39,035 nucleotides of DNA from Pyrinomonadaceae bacterium (GTDB lineage: Bacteria; Acidobacteriota; Blastocatellia; Pyrinomonadales; Pyrinomonadaceae): positions 1 to 39,035 of the forward strand of contig JAIBCA010000126.1 of NCBI GenBank assembly GCA_019694345.1, in the 5' to 3' direction. The translations under genes were made by a program, and so were the position numbers. Positions 25,038-33,171 of the stretch are shown here, piece by piece. Under the pieces are notes generated by a model, which saw nothing but the letters and a program-made list of their open reading frames with translations, searched no databases and had not been told where the DNA came from. Numbering within the stretch: position 1 is the stretch's first letter; the number at the start of each line of letters is the position of its first letter.

Positions 25038-25104
25038 TTTGAAGTTTGATCCCTAACGCCTTAATAAATGCTCGGCTGTGCAAATTAAACCAAAAAAAGT
25101 AAGA

Positions 25105-25127
25105 TTCGGCAATGCGCCGAATTGCCG
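25105..25127. repeat. Two interleaved inverted repeats
   Basis: TTCGGC (25105-25110) pairs with GCCGAA (25116-25121), and CGGCAA (25107-25112) pairs with TTGCCG (25122-25127). The two pairings exclude each other. The element lies about 70-90 bp upstream of the sugar-binding protein start and could be an operator or an RNA switch-like structure. Confidence 0.45.
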
Positions 25128-25327
25128 GCAGATCACCTTCGAGATGCTATGGCCAGTGTGCACGGGAATTACGATTTTCGAAAAAAATCTCTTGCCGGCC
25201 AATTTATACGCTTTGACATTTGAATCAGTTTGAAAATGTGTTATAACTATGAGGCAAATCTTAGCTTAGCAGTCCAAGTGAGCAACGTAACGATAATTCG
25301 GTTTTGACGCTGAACGTGTTGTTTTTA

Positions 25328-25356
25328 TTGACATTGGGCTCGAACTCGTGTAAAAG
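25328..25356 (+). promoter_or_regulatory. Sigma-70-type promoter of the FecR-like pair
   Basis: A consensus TTGACA (25328-25333) and TAAAAG (25351-25356) are 17 bp apart. Transcription would start near 25363, giving a 50-nt leader with an AGAGGAGA ribosome-binding site before the ATG at 25413. Confidence 0.55.
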
Positions 25357-25412
25357 ATTGAAAGGTTTGTTTTTTTGATTTTATTGAACTGAAGCGATAC
25401 AAGAGGAGAACT

Positions 25413-26039
25413 ATGAATAGTAAACTGTGGATTCGGAAGGCGACTTCGTCGTGCTTGATGATTGCAATGCTGGCAACCTACTCGATGGTTGCATTGGCAA
25501 ACACTGAAAAAACTAGAGGCGAGATCATCGTCAATGGAACCGAGTCGGTTGTGGTCAATGGCGAAACTGTCCAAAGCGGTCGTACCATCTTTTCGTCGAG
25601 CACCGTTTCGACACCGGCCAATTCGAGTGCTGTCGTCAGCCTCGGAGACGCAGGCGAGATCGGCCTTGCTCCGAATAGCGTCGCAACAGTTACCTTTGAT
25701 GCGAAAACGGCATCCATCGACCTTAGTGCTGGCTCACTGAAAGTTCTCCGTGCCGCGGACACAGTCACCGTTAACGCTGCTGGCACCACCATGAGTTTGA
25801 ATGCCGGCGAAAGCGCTTCAGCCAAGTCCGGTCGCTCCACCGACGATTACAAGGATTCTTCTGGCAAGTGTATTGACGCTGACAAGGACGGCAAAGAAGA
25901 ATGTGACAGCGTGGTCACCTGGTGGCCGTGGGTTGTGATCATGGGTGGAGCCGCTGTCGGCATCATTTGGACCGCGTCGCAGGGCGAGAACGCCATTTCG
26001 CTTGGCGGCGGTACCGTTGTTGTTAGCCCCATCCGCTAA
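25413..26039 (+). CDS. FecR-like envelope protein with C-terminal membrane helix (paralogue 1)
   Basis: 208 residues. A signal peptide (about 1-30) is followed by a FecR-like beta domain (about 35-135: GEIIVNG, SSAVVSLGDAGEI, LSAGSLKVL). A Cys-bracketed segment CIDADKDGKEEC (153-164) follows; its DxDxDG core resembles a calcium-binding loop. A transmembrane helix begins with WPW (171-173) and the chain ends in LGGGTVVVSPIR (197-208). The next gene encodes a paralogue with the same plan and tail. FecR domains are known from anti-sigma regulators and from surface proteins; here there is no sigma-binding N-terminus, so a structural or assembly role in the envelope is more likely. Polysaccharide genes follow. 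Confidence 0.82.
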   Translation: MNSKLWIRKATSSCLMIAMLATYSMVALANTEKTRGEIIVNGTESVVVNGETVQSGRTIFSSSTVSTPANSSAVVSLGDAGEIGLAPNSVATVTFDAKTASIDLSAGSLKVLRAADTVTVNAAGTTMSLNAGESASAKSGRSTDDYKDSSGKCIDADKDGKEECDSVVTWWPWVVIMGGAAVGIIWTASQGENAISLGGGTVVVSPIR

Positions 26040-26054
26040 GTTTTTTTGTACTTG

Positions 26055-26079
26055 GCCGCCGCGGCGTTGTCCCGGCGGC
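26055..26079 (+). terminator. GC-rich hairpin after the first FecR-like gene
   Basis: Arms GCCGCCG / CGGCGGC (7 bp, able to extend inward) lie 15 bp past the stop and are followed by TAGGTTTATT. It may terminate or reduce transcription into the second paralogue. Confidence 0.45.
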
Positions 26080-26129
26080 TAGGTTTATTATCTATTTGAT
26101 AGGAATGATTCAGGAGGATATTAACTCAA

Positions 26130-26837
26130 ATGTTCGGCAAAAATAGTCTTCGCAAATTAATTACAACGGTCACCGTAGCGGCTGTTTGGTGTGTATATTC
26201 ATCGGTCGCTTTCGCTGTGCCTGTCAACATGGCCGGCGAGATCACTGTATCTGGACAGGTGTCCGTCAATGGCCAAGCCGCTGTTTCAAATTCAACCATT
26301 CTTTCGGGAAGCACGATAGTTACTGGTGCGGACTCGAGTGCGGTTGTCAGCTTGGGCAAAACGGGCCGGATCGAAGTTCTTGCGAATTCGAGCCTGACGT
26401 TGACCTTCTCAGAATCAAGCATCGTCGGCACGTTGTCGGAAGGCAAGTATCGCGTTTCGAACGCCGCCGGTGTTGCTACCACTTTCGCGACCAAGAACGC
26501 GACGATAATCGCTGATGCAGGGCAGGCAGACAGCTTCGCTATTGAAGTAGAATGCTCGCACACTCACGTCGACACCTCGACCGGTCTCGTCACCATGCGT
26601 GAAGGCTCAAATGACAAGCAGGTGGCTGCCGGTTCCTCGGCTACCGCAGGTAACGTCGAGCAATCAGGCTGCAAGCCGTGTCTGCGACCGGGCTCTGCCC
26701 CGGGTGTTGCTATCGCCGGATGGCCGTGGCTGATCCTTGTCGCTGCCGGTGTCGCAGGTGCTGCCGTTTTCCTCGGTACCACGAAAAATGACACTACGCT
26801 TGGCGGCGGCACGATCATCGTCAGCCCGACGCGTTAA
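26130..26837 (+). CDS. FecR-like envelope protein with C-terminal membrane helix (paralogue 2)
   Basis: 235 residues with AGGAGG upstream (about 12-nt spacing). The plan follows its neighbour: a signal peptide ending AFA (about residue 29), a FecR-like domain (GEITVSG, SSAVVSLGKTGRIEV, LSEGKYRVS), a Cys-containing segment, a helix starting WPW (198-200) and the tail LGGGTIIVSPTR (224-235). The Cys segment differs: C142 with two histidines (CSHTH) and a CKPC pair (181-184), which could bind metal or form a disulfide. The two proteins are diverged tandem duplicates, similar mainly in the SSAVVSLG region and at the tail. A strong terminator follows. Confidence 0.82.
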   Translation: MFGKNSLRKLITTVTVAAVWCVYSSVAFAVPVNMAGEITVSGQVSVNGQAAVSNSTILSGSTIVTGADSSAVVSLGKTGRIEVLANSSLTLTFSESSIVGTLSEGKYRVSNAAGVATTFATKNATIIADAGQADSFAIEVECSHTHVDTSTGLVTMREGSNDKQVAAGSSATAGNVEQSGCKPCLRPGSAPGVAIAGWPWLILVAAGVAGAAVFLGTTKNDTTLGGGTIIVSPTR

Positions 26838-26862
26838 TTCTCGAACGAACGTTCTCTTTGTT

Positions 26863-26907
26863 TTGCGGGTCATGTAACATACGTGACCCGCAATCTTTTA
26901 TTTTTAG
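26863..26907 (+). terminator. Strong intrinsic terminator
   Basis: A perfect 10-bp stem TTGCGGGTCA / TGACCCGCAA with an 11-nt loop (26863-26893) is followed by TCTTTTATTTTTAG. It closes the FecR-like pair and separates it from ugd. Confidence 0.85.
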
Positions 26908-26908
26908 A

Positions 26909-26937
26909 TTGTGAATTATTTAACAAACTAGTAACTT
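26909..26937 (+). promoter_or_regulatory. Possible promoter of ugd
   Basis: TTGTGA (26909-26914) and TAACTT (26932-26937) are 17 bp apart. A start site near 26944 would leave ugd (ATG 26945) without a leader, in keeping with the absence of a Shine-Dalgarno sequence. The -10 match is weak. Confidence 0.35.
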
Positions 26938-26944
26938 TTTAGCT

Positions 26945-28243
26945 ATGCACATTGCAGTAATTGGAACAGGTTATGTAGGGTTGGTCTCCGGAGCGTGCTT
27001 TGCGGAGTTTGGTACCGATGTCATTTGCGTCGATGTCGACGCAACAAAGATCGAGAAGCTCAATAACGGCATTATCCCGATCTACGAACCGGGCCTTGAC
27101 GCCATCGTCAAGAAGAACGTTGAGGATGGCCGACTCCACTTCACCACCGACATCCGTTCGGCCGTTGAGCGTGCCCAGGTGGTCTTTCTGGCGGTCGGCA
27201 CACCGCCGCAAGCCGACGGAACACCGGACATGAGCTACTATCGACAAGCCGCAAAGGACGTGGCCGAGGCAATGAACGAATATAAGGTCCTCGTTACCAA
27301 ATCCACGGTTCCGGTAGGCACCGGAAAATGGCTTAGAAACTTCGTTCAGGAAAACCTCAAGGTCGCGACCGAATTTGGCGTTGCATCAAATCCGGAATTT
27401 CTTCGCGAAGGAGCAGCAATAACCGACTTTATGCGACCGGACCGGGTCGTAATCGGCAGCAACGAAGACCGAGCGATAGAGGTAATGAAGGAACTCTATC
27501 GCCCGCTCTATTTGATCGAGACACCGATCGTCATCACTTCCCTCGAGGCCGCTGAGTTGATCAAGTATGCGGCCAATGCATTTCTCGCGACCAAGATCAC
27601 ATTCATAAACGAGATCGCAAATCTCTGCGATGCTATTGGGTGTGACGTCCACGATGTTGCCCGCGGAATGGGAATGGACAACCGGATCGGGAAAAAGTTC
27701 CTGCATCCGGGACCGGGCTACGGTGGTTCGTGCTTTCCTAAGGACACTCGTGCTCTGACCACGGTCGCAGATCAGTTTGGCGTCGAGACTCTCATTGTCG
27801 ATGCGGTTATCGAGGCTAATGACAGGCAGCGTGATGCAATGATCCCCAAGATCGAAAAACTCGTCGGGGACCTTAACGGCAAAAGGATCGGAATGCTCGG
27901 ACTCTCGTTCAAGCCCGAGACCGACGATATGCGTGAGTCGCCGGCGATCGAGATCGTTGCCGAGCTCATCCGGCGTGGAGCGTCGATCAAGGCGTTCGAC
28001 CCGGTCGCGATGGAAGAGTCAAAACATTTCATCTCCGGCATCGAATACGCACATGACGAATATGACGCGATCGACGGTGCTGATGCGATGGTCATTGTGA
28101 CTGAATGGAACCAGTTCCGCGCGCTCGATCTCGAACGCGTCCGCACCCTGCTGGCCGAGCCAAAGATCGCTGACCTTCGCAATATTTACGAACCGAAGGA
28201 AATGCGTCAGATGGGTTTTGAATATGTCGGGGTTGGCCGATAG
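26945..28243 (+). CDS. ugd: UDP-glucose 6-dehydrogenase
   Basis: 432 residues, usual length. The N-terminal Rossmann motif is GTGYVG (7-12). The central segment ELIKYAANAF carries Lys207, and the catalytic cysteine is Cys263 in GPGYGGSCFPKD. A C-terminal UDP-binding domain completes the fold. It oxidises UDP-glucose to UDP-glucuronate with two NAD+, supplying uronic acids to capsule or exopolysaccharide. The epimerase gene starts 38 bp downstream, so the two form a nucleotide-sugar unit. Confidence 0.95.
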   Translation: MHIAVIGTGYVGLVSGACFAEFGTDVICVDVDATKIEKLNNGIIPIYEPGLDAIVKKNVEDGRLHFTTDIRSAVERAQVVFLAVGTPPQADGTPDMSYYRQAAKDVAEAMNEYKVLVTKSTVPVGTGKWLRNFVQENLKVATEFGVASNPEFLREGAAITDFMRPDRVVIGSNEDRAIEVMKELYRPLYLIETPIVITSLEAAELIKYAANAFLATKITFINEIANLCDAIGCDVHDVARGMGMDNRIGKKFLHPGPGYGGSCFPKDTRALTTVADQFGVETLIVDAVIEANDRQRDAMIPKIEKLVGDLNGKRIGMLGLSFKPETDDMRESPAIEIVAELIRRGASIKAFDPVAMEESKHFISGIEYAHDEYDAIDGADAMVIVTEWNQFRALDLERVRTLLAEPKIADLRNIYEPKEMRQMGFEYVGVGR

Positions 28244-28281
28244 AATTGTGGTCAGCCGCGGTTCTGCGGCTGTGGGTAAAA

Positions 28282-29238
28282 ATGGCGCTTACATCAAACG
28301 TACTCGTGACCGGCGGTGCTGGCTTCATTGGCTCCAATCTGGCGGACGAACTGATCCGCCAGGGAGCCAAGGTGTCGATCATTGACGATCTGTCGACCGG
28401 AAGCCGCGAAAATCTCGAGGAGATCCATGGTGATTTCCGATTTTTCGAAGGTGACATCAATGACGAAGCACTTCTAAAAAGGGCAATTTCCGGTGTTGAG
28501 ATCGTATTTCATCAGGCTGCACTGCCGAGCGTTCCCCGATCGGTCGAGAGCCCTGCTGAAACCCACCGTGTCTGTGTTGACGGAACTTTCAACGTTTTGC
28601 TGGCGGCCAAGGAAAGTGGGGTCAGACGCTTTGTTTATGCCGCATCCAGCTCGGCTTACGGCGACCAGCCTTCACTCCCAAAGGTCGAGACAATGAGCCC
28701 CGACCCTTTGTCGCCGTACGCGGTCGCCAAACTCACGGGCGAGTTGTACTGCCGGTCATTCAACAATGTCTACGGAATGGAGACGATGGCCCTTCGATAC
28801 TTTAACGTATTCGGCCCGCGGCAAAATCCCTCCTCGATGTACTCAGGCGTGATATCTCGCTTCATTGATGCACTGATGAAAGGCACCACGCCGATAATTT
28901 TCGGCGACGGCGAACAGTCAAGGGATTTCACATATGTGGCAAATGTGGTAGATGCCAATATTCGAGCAAGTCAGGCGGCAAAGGGGCTCGGCCAAACGTT
29001 GAATGTCGCAAATGGAGATCGCGTATCACTTAACCAACTCCTGGAGGTCCTGAAACATATCACCGGCAACCCGCATGTTACCCCAGAGCACGAGCCGGCT
29101 CGTACGGGAGACGTCAAGCACTCTCAAGCCGACAACCGCCGGGCCGTGGAATGGCTTGGCTATCAGGAACTGGTCGGGTTGGAAGAAGGGTTGCGGCGAA
29201 CGATCGATTGGTGGAAGACGAGCCGGTTCGCCGTTTGA
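28282..29238 (+). CDS. NAD-dependent UDP-hexose 4-epimerase (WbpP/GalE-like)
   Basis: 318 residues from the ATG at 28282 (GGGT upstream); the open frame extends to a TTG at 28246. It is an extended SDR: GGAGFIGS at the N-terminus, catalytic Ser in ASSSAYG, and YxxxK as SPYAVAK. The sequences HQAALPSVPRSVE, ALRYFNVFGPRQNP and GDGEQSRDFTYV are close to the UDP-GlcNAc/GalNAc 4-epimerases of the WbpP/TviC group, more so than to short-chain GalE. It would interconvert UDP-sugars in the cytoplasm for glycan assembly. It ends 8 bp before the convergent gene at 29247. Confidence 0.92.
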   Translation: MALTSNVLVTGGAGFIGSNLADELIRQGAKVSIIDDLSTGSRENLEEIHGDFRFFEGDINDEALLKRAISGVEIVFHQAALPSVPRSVESPAETHRVCVDGTFNVLLAAKESGVRRFVYAASSSAYGDQPSLPKVETMSPDPLSPYAVAKLTGELYCRSFNNVYGMETMALRYFNVFGPRQNPSSMYSGVISRFIDALMKGTTPIIFGDGEQSRDFTYVANVVDANIRASQAAKGLGQTLNVANGDRVSLNQLLEVLKHITGNPHVTPEHEPARTGDVKHSQADNRRAVEWLGYQELVGLEEGLRRTIDWWKTSRFAV

Positions 29239-29246
29239 TAGCGGCT

Positions 29247-29975
29247 CTATTTAGGGATAGCGAAAACATCGTCATCCAGCTTTGAATTTATTAGTATCTC
29301 CTTCACCTTGAACGCCGCATACGCAGTAAGCTGTCCGAGATCGAATCTTTGAGAATATTTTTCAGGTACAAGAATGCCTTCGACCAGCAGGGACTTGTCG
29401 ATCTCGACCGATGTTGAGATCAAACGGCCTTGAAATTCATAACTGGACTCATAGCCCTTGATCTGGTTGGTTTTGTCGTCAAGAAAAAAGTCAGTATAGT
29501 AACCCTCCGGTGTGGTGACACGAAACCCCTTTCTCTTTTTCTTTTCGTCGGCCAACGCTGAGACCACAAACCCATTATCACCGATACGCTGCATGACCGG
29601 AAAGCCCAAACTTGTAACCGGCGGTAGAGCCACTCCTTGCAAAGACGAATATGTTTGCTGGCCGTCAAAAACTTGCTTCAACGGCTGGAATGGGCTGTTG
29701 ATAATAAAAGAATACCGATCGCCGGATATTGCTGTTGCGAATGTGGCCGGTGTCGCCTGATTAAATACGTTCAGGTCCAACGAGCCGCGTATGACGAGCG
29801 TCTTCAGTGCCCTCAGCTTTTCGCCGCCATGAGCTGCAAGCGCCGATCTCGCAATATCGTCGGCTGACGCCTCTGTTGCCGCATTTTTGGCACCCTGCTT
29901 CTGATTGTCAGGCTTTTGTCCAAATGCTGCTGTCGAAAGTGAGATCGCAATGATCAATAGGTAAATATACTTCAT
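29247..29975 (-). CDS. LolA-like secreted protein
   Basis: 242 residues. The signal peptide ends AAFGQ (about residue 20), followed by a Lys/Gln/Ala-rich linker. The region ARSALAAHGGEKLRALKTLVIRG (about 46-68) starts the fold seen in outer-membrane lipoprotein-sorting-like proteins common in acidobacteria, often next to peptidase or TonB genes. The remainder is beta-rich (YSFIINSPFQPLKQVFDG, GYYTDFFLDDKTNQIKGYE). It probably binds a hydrophobic ligand in the periplasm. It is downstream of the TonB receptor gene, separated from it by a strong terminator, so it is likely transcribed on its own. Confidence 0.75.
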   Translation of the reverse strand: MKYIYLLIIAISLSTAAFGQKPDNQKQGAKNAATEASADDIARSALAAHGGEKLRALKTLVIRGSLDLNVFNQATPATFATAISGDRYSFIINSPFQPLKQVFDGQQTYSSLQGVALPPVTSLGFPVMQRIGDNGFVVSALADEKKKRKGFRVTTPEGYYTDFFLDDKTNQIKGYESSYEFQGRLISTSVEIDKSLLVEGILVPEKYSQRFDLGQLTAYAAFKVKEILINSKLDDDVFAIPK

Positions 29976-30014
29976 ATTTTATGTGCTCGCTCTTGTATTA
30001 TCAGTCAGATGCCG

Positions 30015-30048
30015 AAAAAGAGGCAAATACTGTACAGTATCTGCCTCT
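30015..30048 (-). terminator. Intrinsic terminator of the TonB receptor gene
   Basis: Read on the minus strand, two 15-base arms (AGAGGCAGATACTGT / ACAGTATTTGCCTCT, one G-U pair) abut and are followed by TTTTCGGC (the T-run is five with the last T of the arm). It begins 28 bp past the stop codon at 30076. Confidence 0.85.
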
Positions 30049-30075
30049 CATCTACTCTTGCGGTGATCGGACCCC

Positions 30076-33000
30076 TTACCAACTGAATCTGGCCTGAAGT
30101 TCAATACGGCGATTTGCAGTCCCGCCGCCTCCACCAAATCCGCCGAAACCACCGGCTATGTTGGTCGACTGGCCAAATCTACCCGAACTGAGGCTGCCGA
30201 TCGGCGTATTAAAGTTAACGGTATTGAACAAGTTGTTAAAATTAACACTAACGTTCAAGTTGTACGGCTTGCGTCGGTCACCGCCGCCTCCGCCGAACAT
30301 ACCGCCCATTCCGCCTCCGCCCATTCCACGGCCGCCGCCTCCACCGCCCATCATGACACCTACCGGCGGACCGCCCGCCGGCCCGCCTCCCTGGTTGCCG
30401 CCAGCGGCTGCTGTTGACCCGGCTGTCTTACCAAATCCGAAATTCTTACCGACTCTCAGATTGACACTGAAGTAACCGGGGCCTTCGCCGTAATTTCGCG
30501 GGATGATCGAATTGGGGTCTTTACCTGCAACGTCGCAATACGAGGCCGTGATGCCAAGCTCAGAACATTTTGTACCAAGCTCGAGAAACGTCGGACGCTC
30601 GGTGAATAGCGAGTCTCCGTTGAGATCAACGCCGCGAGTGATGTTGAACGGACGGCCCGAACTTGCCGTAATGAAAGGATTAAGCGAAATGCTCCAGGGC
30701 AATGTAATGTTACCGCCGATCACAAAGCTATGCCTTATGTCGAACGCGGCCCGGCCGTATTCCCCGGTCAGGTCGTAATTGTACGCCGGAAAGCTGTTAG
30801 CACCGTCCGTATCGCCCTTTGCAAAACCGAGGCGATAGTTGCCAAAAAGCGAAATCTTTGACGATATCATGCTCCGGAAGTTCATGATCAACTGATTCTG
30901 ATTGCTGACTCCGCTCGCTTCGTATTGATAAATGTTGCCCAAAGTCGGCTGCGGCCGGGGAGCATTCAGACAATTGGTTTGAAGCGGACAGATCGGAGCA
31001 TTGATGTTTCGAACTCGCAACTGATGGATCGTCCTCGAAGTGATGAAGAACGCACCAAAAGTTGTTTTGAACGGCAACTGCCTTTCGACACCTAGCGTTG
31101 CCTGCATGGTGTAAGGAACGCTTAGATCGCTATCAATGGTTCGTATAGTGTTCGACTGCGGAAGCGCCGCCAGGATCTGAGCCGCTGTCGGCGAATTGGT
31201 CACACCGCCGGCTGTAAAGACCGGCTGTGCCAAAAGAGCCAGGGCGGCAGCCCTGCGAGCGGGATCCGGATCGTTAGCGCTGACTATCAGGTTGAGTTGG
31301 CGTGTTCCGTTGAAACGCTCGGCTTGCAGCGTCAAATTTTCGCTGAATCGCTCATAGAAAAATCCGGCACCGCCGCGAAAAACGGTTTTCGGAGCTTTTG
31401 CACCGCCGGCACCCGGCGACCACGCAAAACCGACGCGAGGCGCAAAATTCTTGGGATCATTAACGTTGGTCTGATTTTCGTAACGAAGTCCGAAACTCAG
31501 CAACAGTGAGGGCGAGATACGCCAGTCATCAGTGATGAAAAGCCCTGCGTCAAAACGCGAGACGCTCGCCAGCGGATCCCCGGTCGTAAGCGAGAACTGT
31601 GTCGGGTCATACCGGCTTCCTGCGGCCCCGAGCACACTTGCCCGATACTGCTCGATCGGCGACACAATGCCGTCGCCATTGAGGTCGTATGCATCCGCAC
31701 CGAAGAACCCCGGGAAAACGTAAGTACCGCCGTAATTGCTCTCCGAACGGTCAGTGATGCTGACGTTTCGCAGCCTGACGCCAAACTTGACCGAATGCTG
31801 CGAGTTCTTTCCAAATGACGTCGTCGTGTTGTTGCTTAACTCCCAAACCTTATTAGTATTGAAACTCTCGCCGATCTGGGCTCCGCCGCCCGTGAAGGCC
31901 GATGCGACATTGATCGTCGGGATCGAGTTATCACCGTTCTGAGAACGTTTGTTATATGAATATTCGAATCGGGTCTCATTAATTGTCTTGGCGTTGATGA
32001 TCGCGGTCTCGGTCAGTCTGAATTCGTGTCCAAATCCGGTCGTGTTGTAGGCACGCGAAGGCAGAGACGTGTCGCCAACGCCCTGGTTCTTATTCGTCGA
32101 TCGGTCAAAGCTGTATCGCGCAACGAGGGTGTTTTTGTCGTTAATAGCAAGATCGACTCGCGGGCCGATCGAGAACCGGCGGCTGGGGATGGTTAGATCT
32201 TGTCGAAAATTGACCGGATTCAACGCTGAGTCCAGAACCACAGCATTTATGATCGCGTTGTTATCAACGTCGCGATTCATGATGTCAAGAAAATAAGATG
32301 CCTTGCCCTTTTTGATCGGGCCCGACAAATTGCCGCCGAATGAACGCAACTGGCTCGGGGCCTTATTCGTCGCGAATGGATTGCGCGAATTCAAGCTTTC
32401 GTCGTTAAAGCTGCCCGAGATCGAACCGCGGAATTTGTCGGACCCCGGCTTCGTAAGGATCTCGATGCGTCCGAATCCGGGGCGATCGAACTCGGCCGAA
32501 AACGGGTTTTGGTTAATTCGTATCTCACGGATCGATTCCTTCGGCGGCAACTGGCCGCCGGTGAATCCGTCGATATATATCTGGCCTCCATTTGGGCCGG
32601 CAGACGGGCCTGCCAGTGCCTGAAGCGCGGCCTGGAGTTCATCCGGATCGTCCGGCAATGAATCGAGGTCTTTGCCCTTGATCACAGTAGCATCGGCGTT
32701 GTTGTCCGCGTCATTCGAAACTGCTTCGTTGTTGGAAACATCTACGGTTTCCTCAACGCCGGAGACGGTCAACACGACAAACAGTTCATTCTTCTCGCCT
32801 GCCGTCACTTCGACCTCGGTATTTTCGTACAGTGCAAATTTCGGCGCTATGGCCTTAACAGTATATTTGCCTGCTACGAGGCCAGTGACGCTGTATTCGC
32901 CCCGAGCATTGGTGATCGCCGTTTTCTGGATCCCCTTCGGTGAAACAACCGTTACGGTCGCACCTACCAAGACGGCTCCCAGAGAATCCGTGACCGAACC

Positions 33001-33090
33001 GGCGATGCTCCCGGTCGATTGAGCGAAGGCAGCCCCCGCCGCGAGAGCGGTGACGAGGCCTATTAGTATAATATTCTTGATGACTTTCAT
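30076..33090 (-). CDS. TonB-dependent receptor with carboxypeptidase-regulatory-like domain (Oar-like)
   Basis: 1004 residues from the ATG at 33090, where the signal peptide (ending AAFAQ) begins; the frame is open for 20 more codons upstream. A CarboxypepD_reg-like beta-sandwich (about 26-105: GSIAGSVTDSLGAVLVGATV) is followed by a plug-like domain (about 130-225: IYIDGFTGGQLPPKESIREI) and a large beta-barrel. The last residues LQARFSW end in an aromatic, as barrel proteins require for insertion. A Gly/Met-rich low-complexity stretch of about 45 residues lies near 890-936 and a second Gly-rich run is close to the C-terminus. The ligand is unknown; relatives in Bacteroidetes and acidobacteria are linked to polymer uptake or adhesion. 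It lies downstream of the DUF5666 gene and may share its transcript. Confidence 0.92.
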   Translation of the reverse strand: MKVIKNIILIGLVTALAAGAAFAQSTGSIAGSVTDSLGAVLVGATVTVVSPKGIQKTAITNARGEYSVTGLVAGKYTVKAIAPKFALYENTEVEVTAGEKNELFVVLTVSGVEETVDVSNNEAVSNDADNNADATVIKGKDLDSLPDDPDELQAALQALAGPSAGPNGGQIYIDGFTGGQLPPKESIREIRINQNPFSAEFDRPGFGRIEILTKPGSDKFRGSISGSFNDESLNSRNPFATNKAPSQLRSFGGNLSGPIKKGKASYFLDIMNRDVDNNAIINAVVLDSALNPVNFRQDLTIPSRRFSIGPRVDLAINDKNTLVARYSFDRSTNKNQGVGDTSLPSRAYNTTGFGHEFRLTETAIINAKTINETRFEYSYNKRSQNGDNSIPTINVASAFTGGGAQIGESFNTNKVWELSNNTTTSFGKNSQHSVKFGVRLRNVSITDRSESNYGGTYVFPGFFGADAYDLNGDGIVSPIEQYRASVLGAAGSRYDPTQFSLTTGDPLASVSRFDAGLFITDDWRISPSLLLSFGLRYENQTNVNDPKNFAPRVGFAWSPGAGGAKAPKTVFRGGAGFFYERFSENLTLQAERFNGTRQLNLIVSANDPDPARRAAALALLAQPVFTAGGVTNSPTAAQILAALPQSNTIRTIDSDLSVPYTMQATLGVERQLPFKTTFGAFFITSRTIHQLRVRNINAPICPLQTNCLNAPRPQPTLGNIYQYEASGVSNQNQLIMNFRSMISSKISLFGNYRLGFAKGDTDGANSFPAYNYDLTGEYGRAAFDIRHSFVIGGNITLPWSISLNPFITASSGRPFNITRGVDLNGDSLFTERPTFLELGTKCSELGITASYCDVAGKDPNSIIPRNYGEGPGYFSVNLRVGKNFGFGKTAGSTAAAGGNQGGGPAGGPPVGVMMGGGGGGRGMGGGGMGGMFGGGGGDRRKPYNLNVSVNFNNLFNTVNFNTPIGSLSSGRFGQSTNIAGGFGGFGGGGGTANRRIELQARFSW

Positions 33091-33171
33091 GATTTTTGTT
33101 ATTAATAGCAAATTTAACCCGCCCGCGATGCCATCAGCCATCGGCCGCACCCGGGCGATGATATCTTGTTT

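Larger units (their letters stand above)
25038..25412. other. AT-rich divergent control region
   Basis: About 375 bp between the divergent sugar-binding protein and FecR-like genes. It holds interleaved inverted repeats (25105-25127) and two plausible plus-strand promoters: TTTGAA-17-TATAAC at 25219-25247 and TTGACA-17-TAAAAG at 25328-25356. No coding frame in it is convincing. Confidence 0.5.

Noticed and set aside
30158..30475. Proline-rich plus-strand open frame
   Set aside because: It is the complement of the Gly-rich tract of the TonB receptor; GGN codons read as NCC proline on the other strand.
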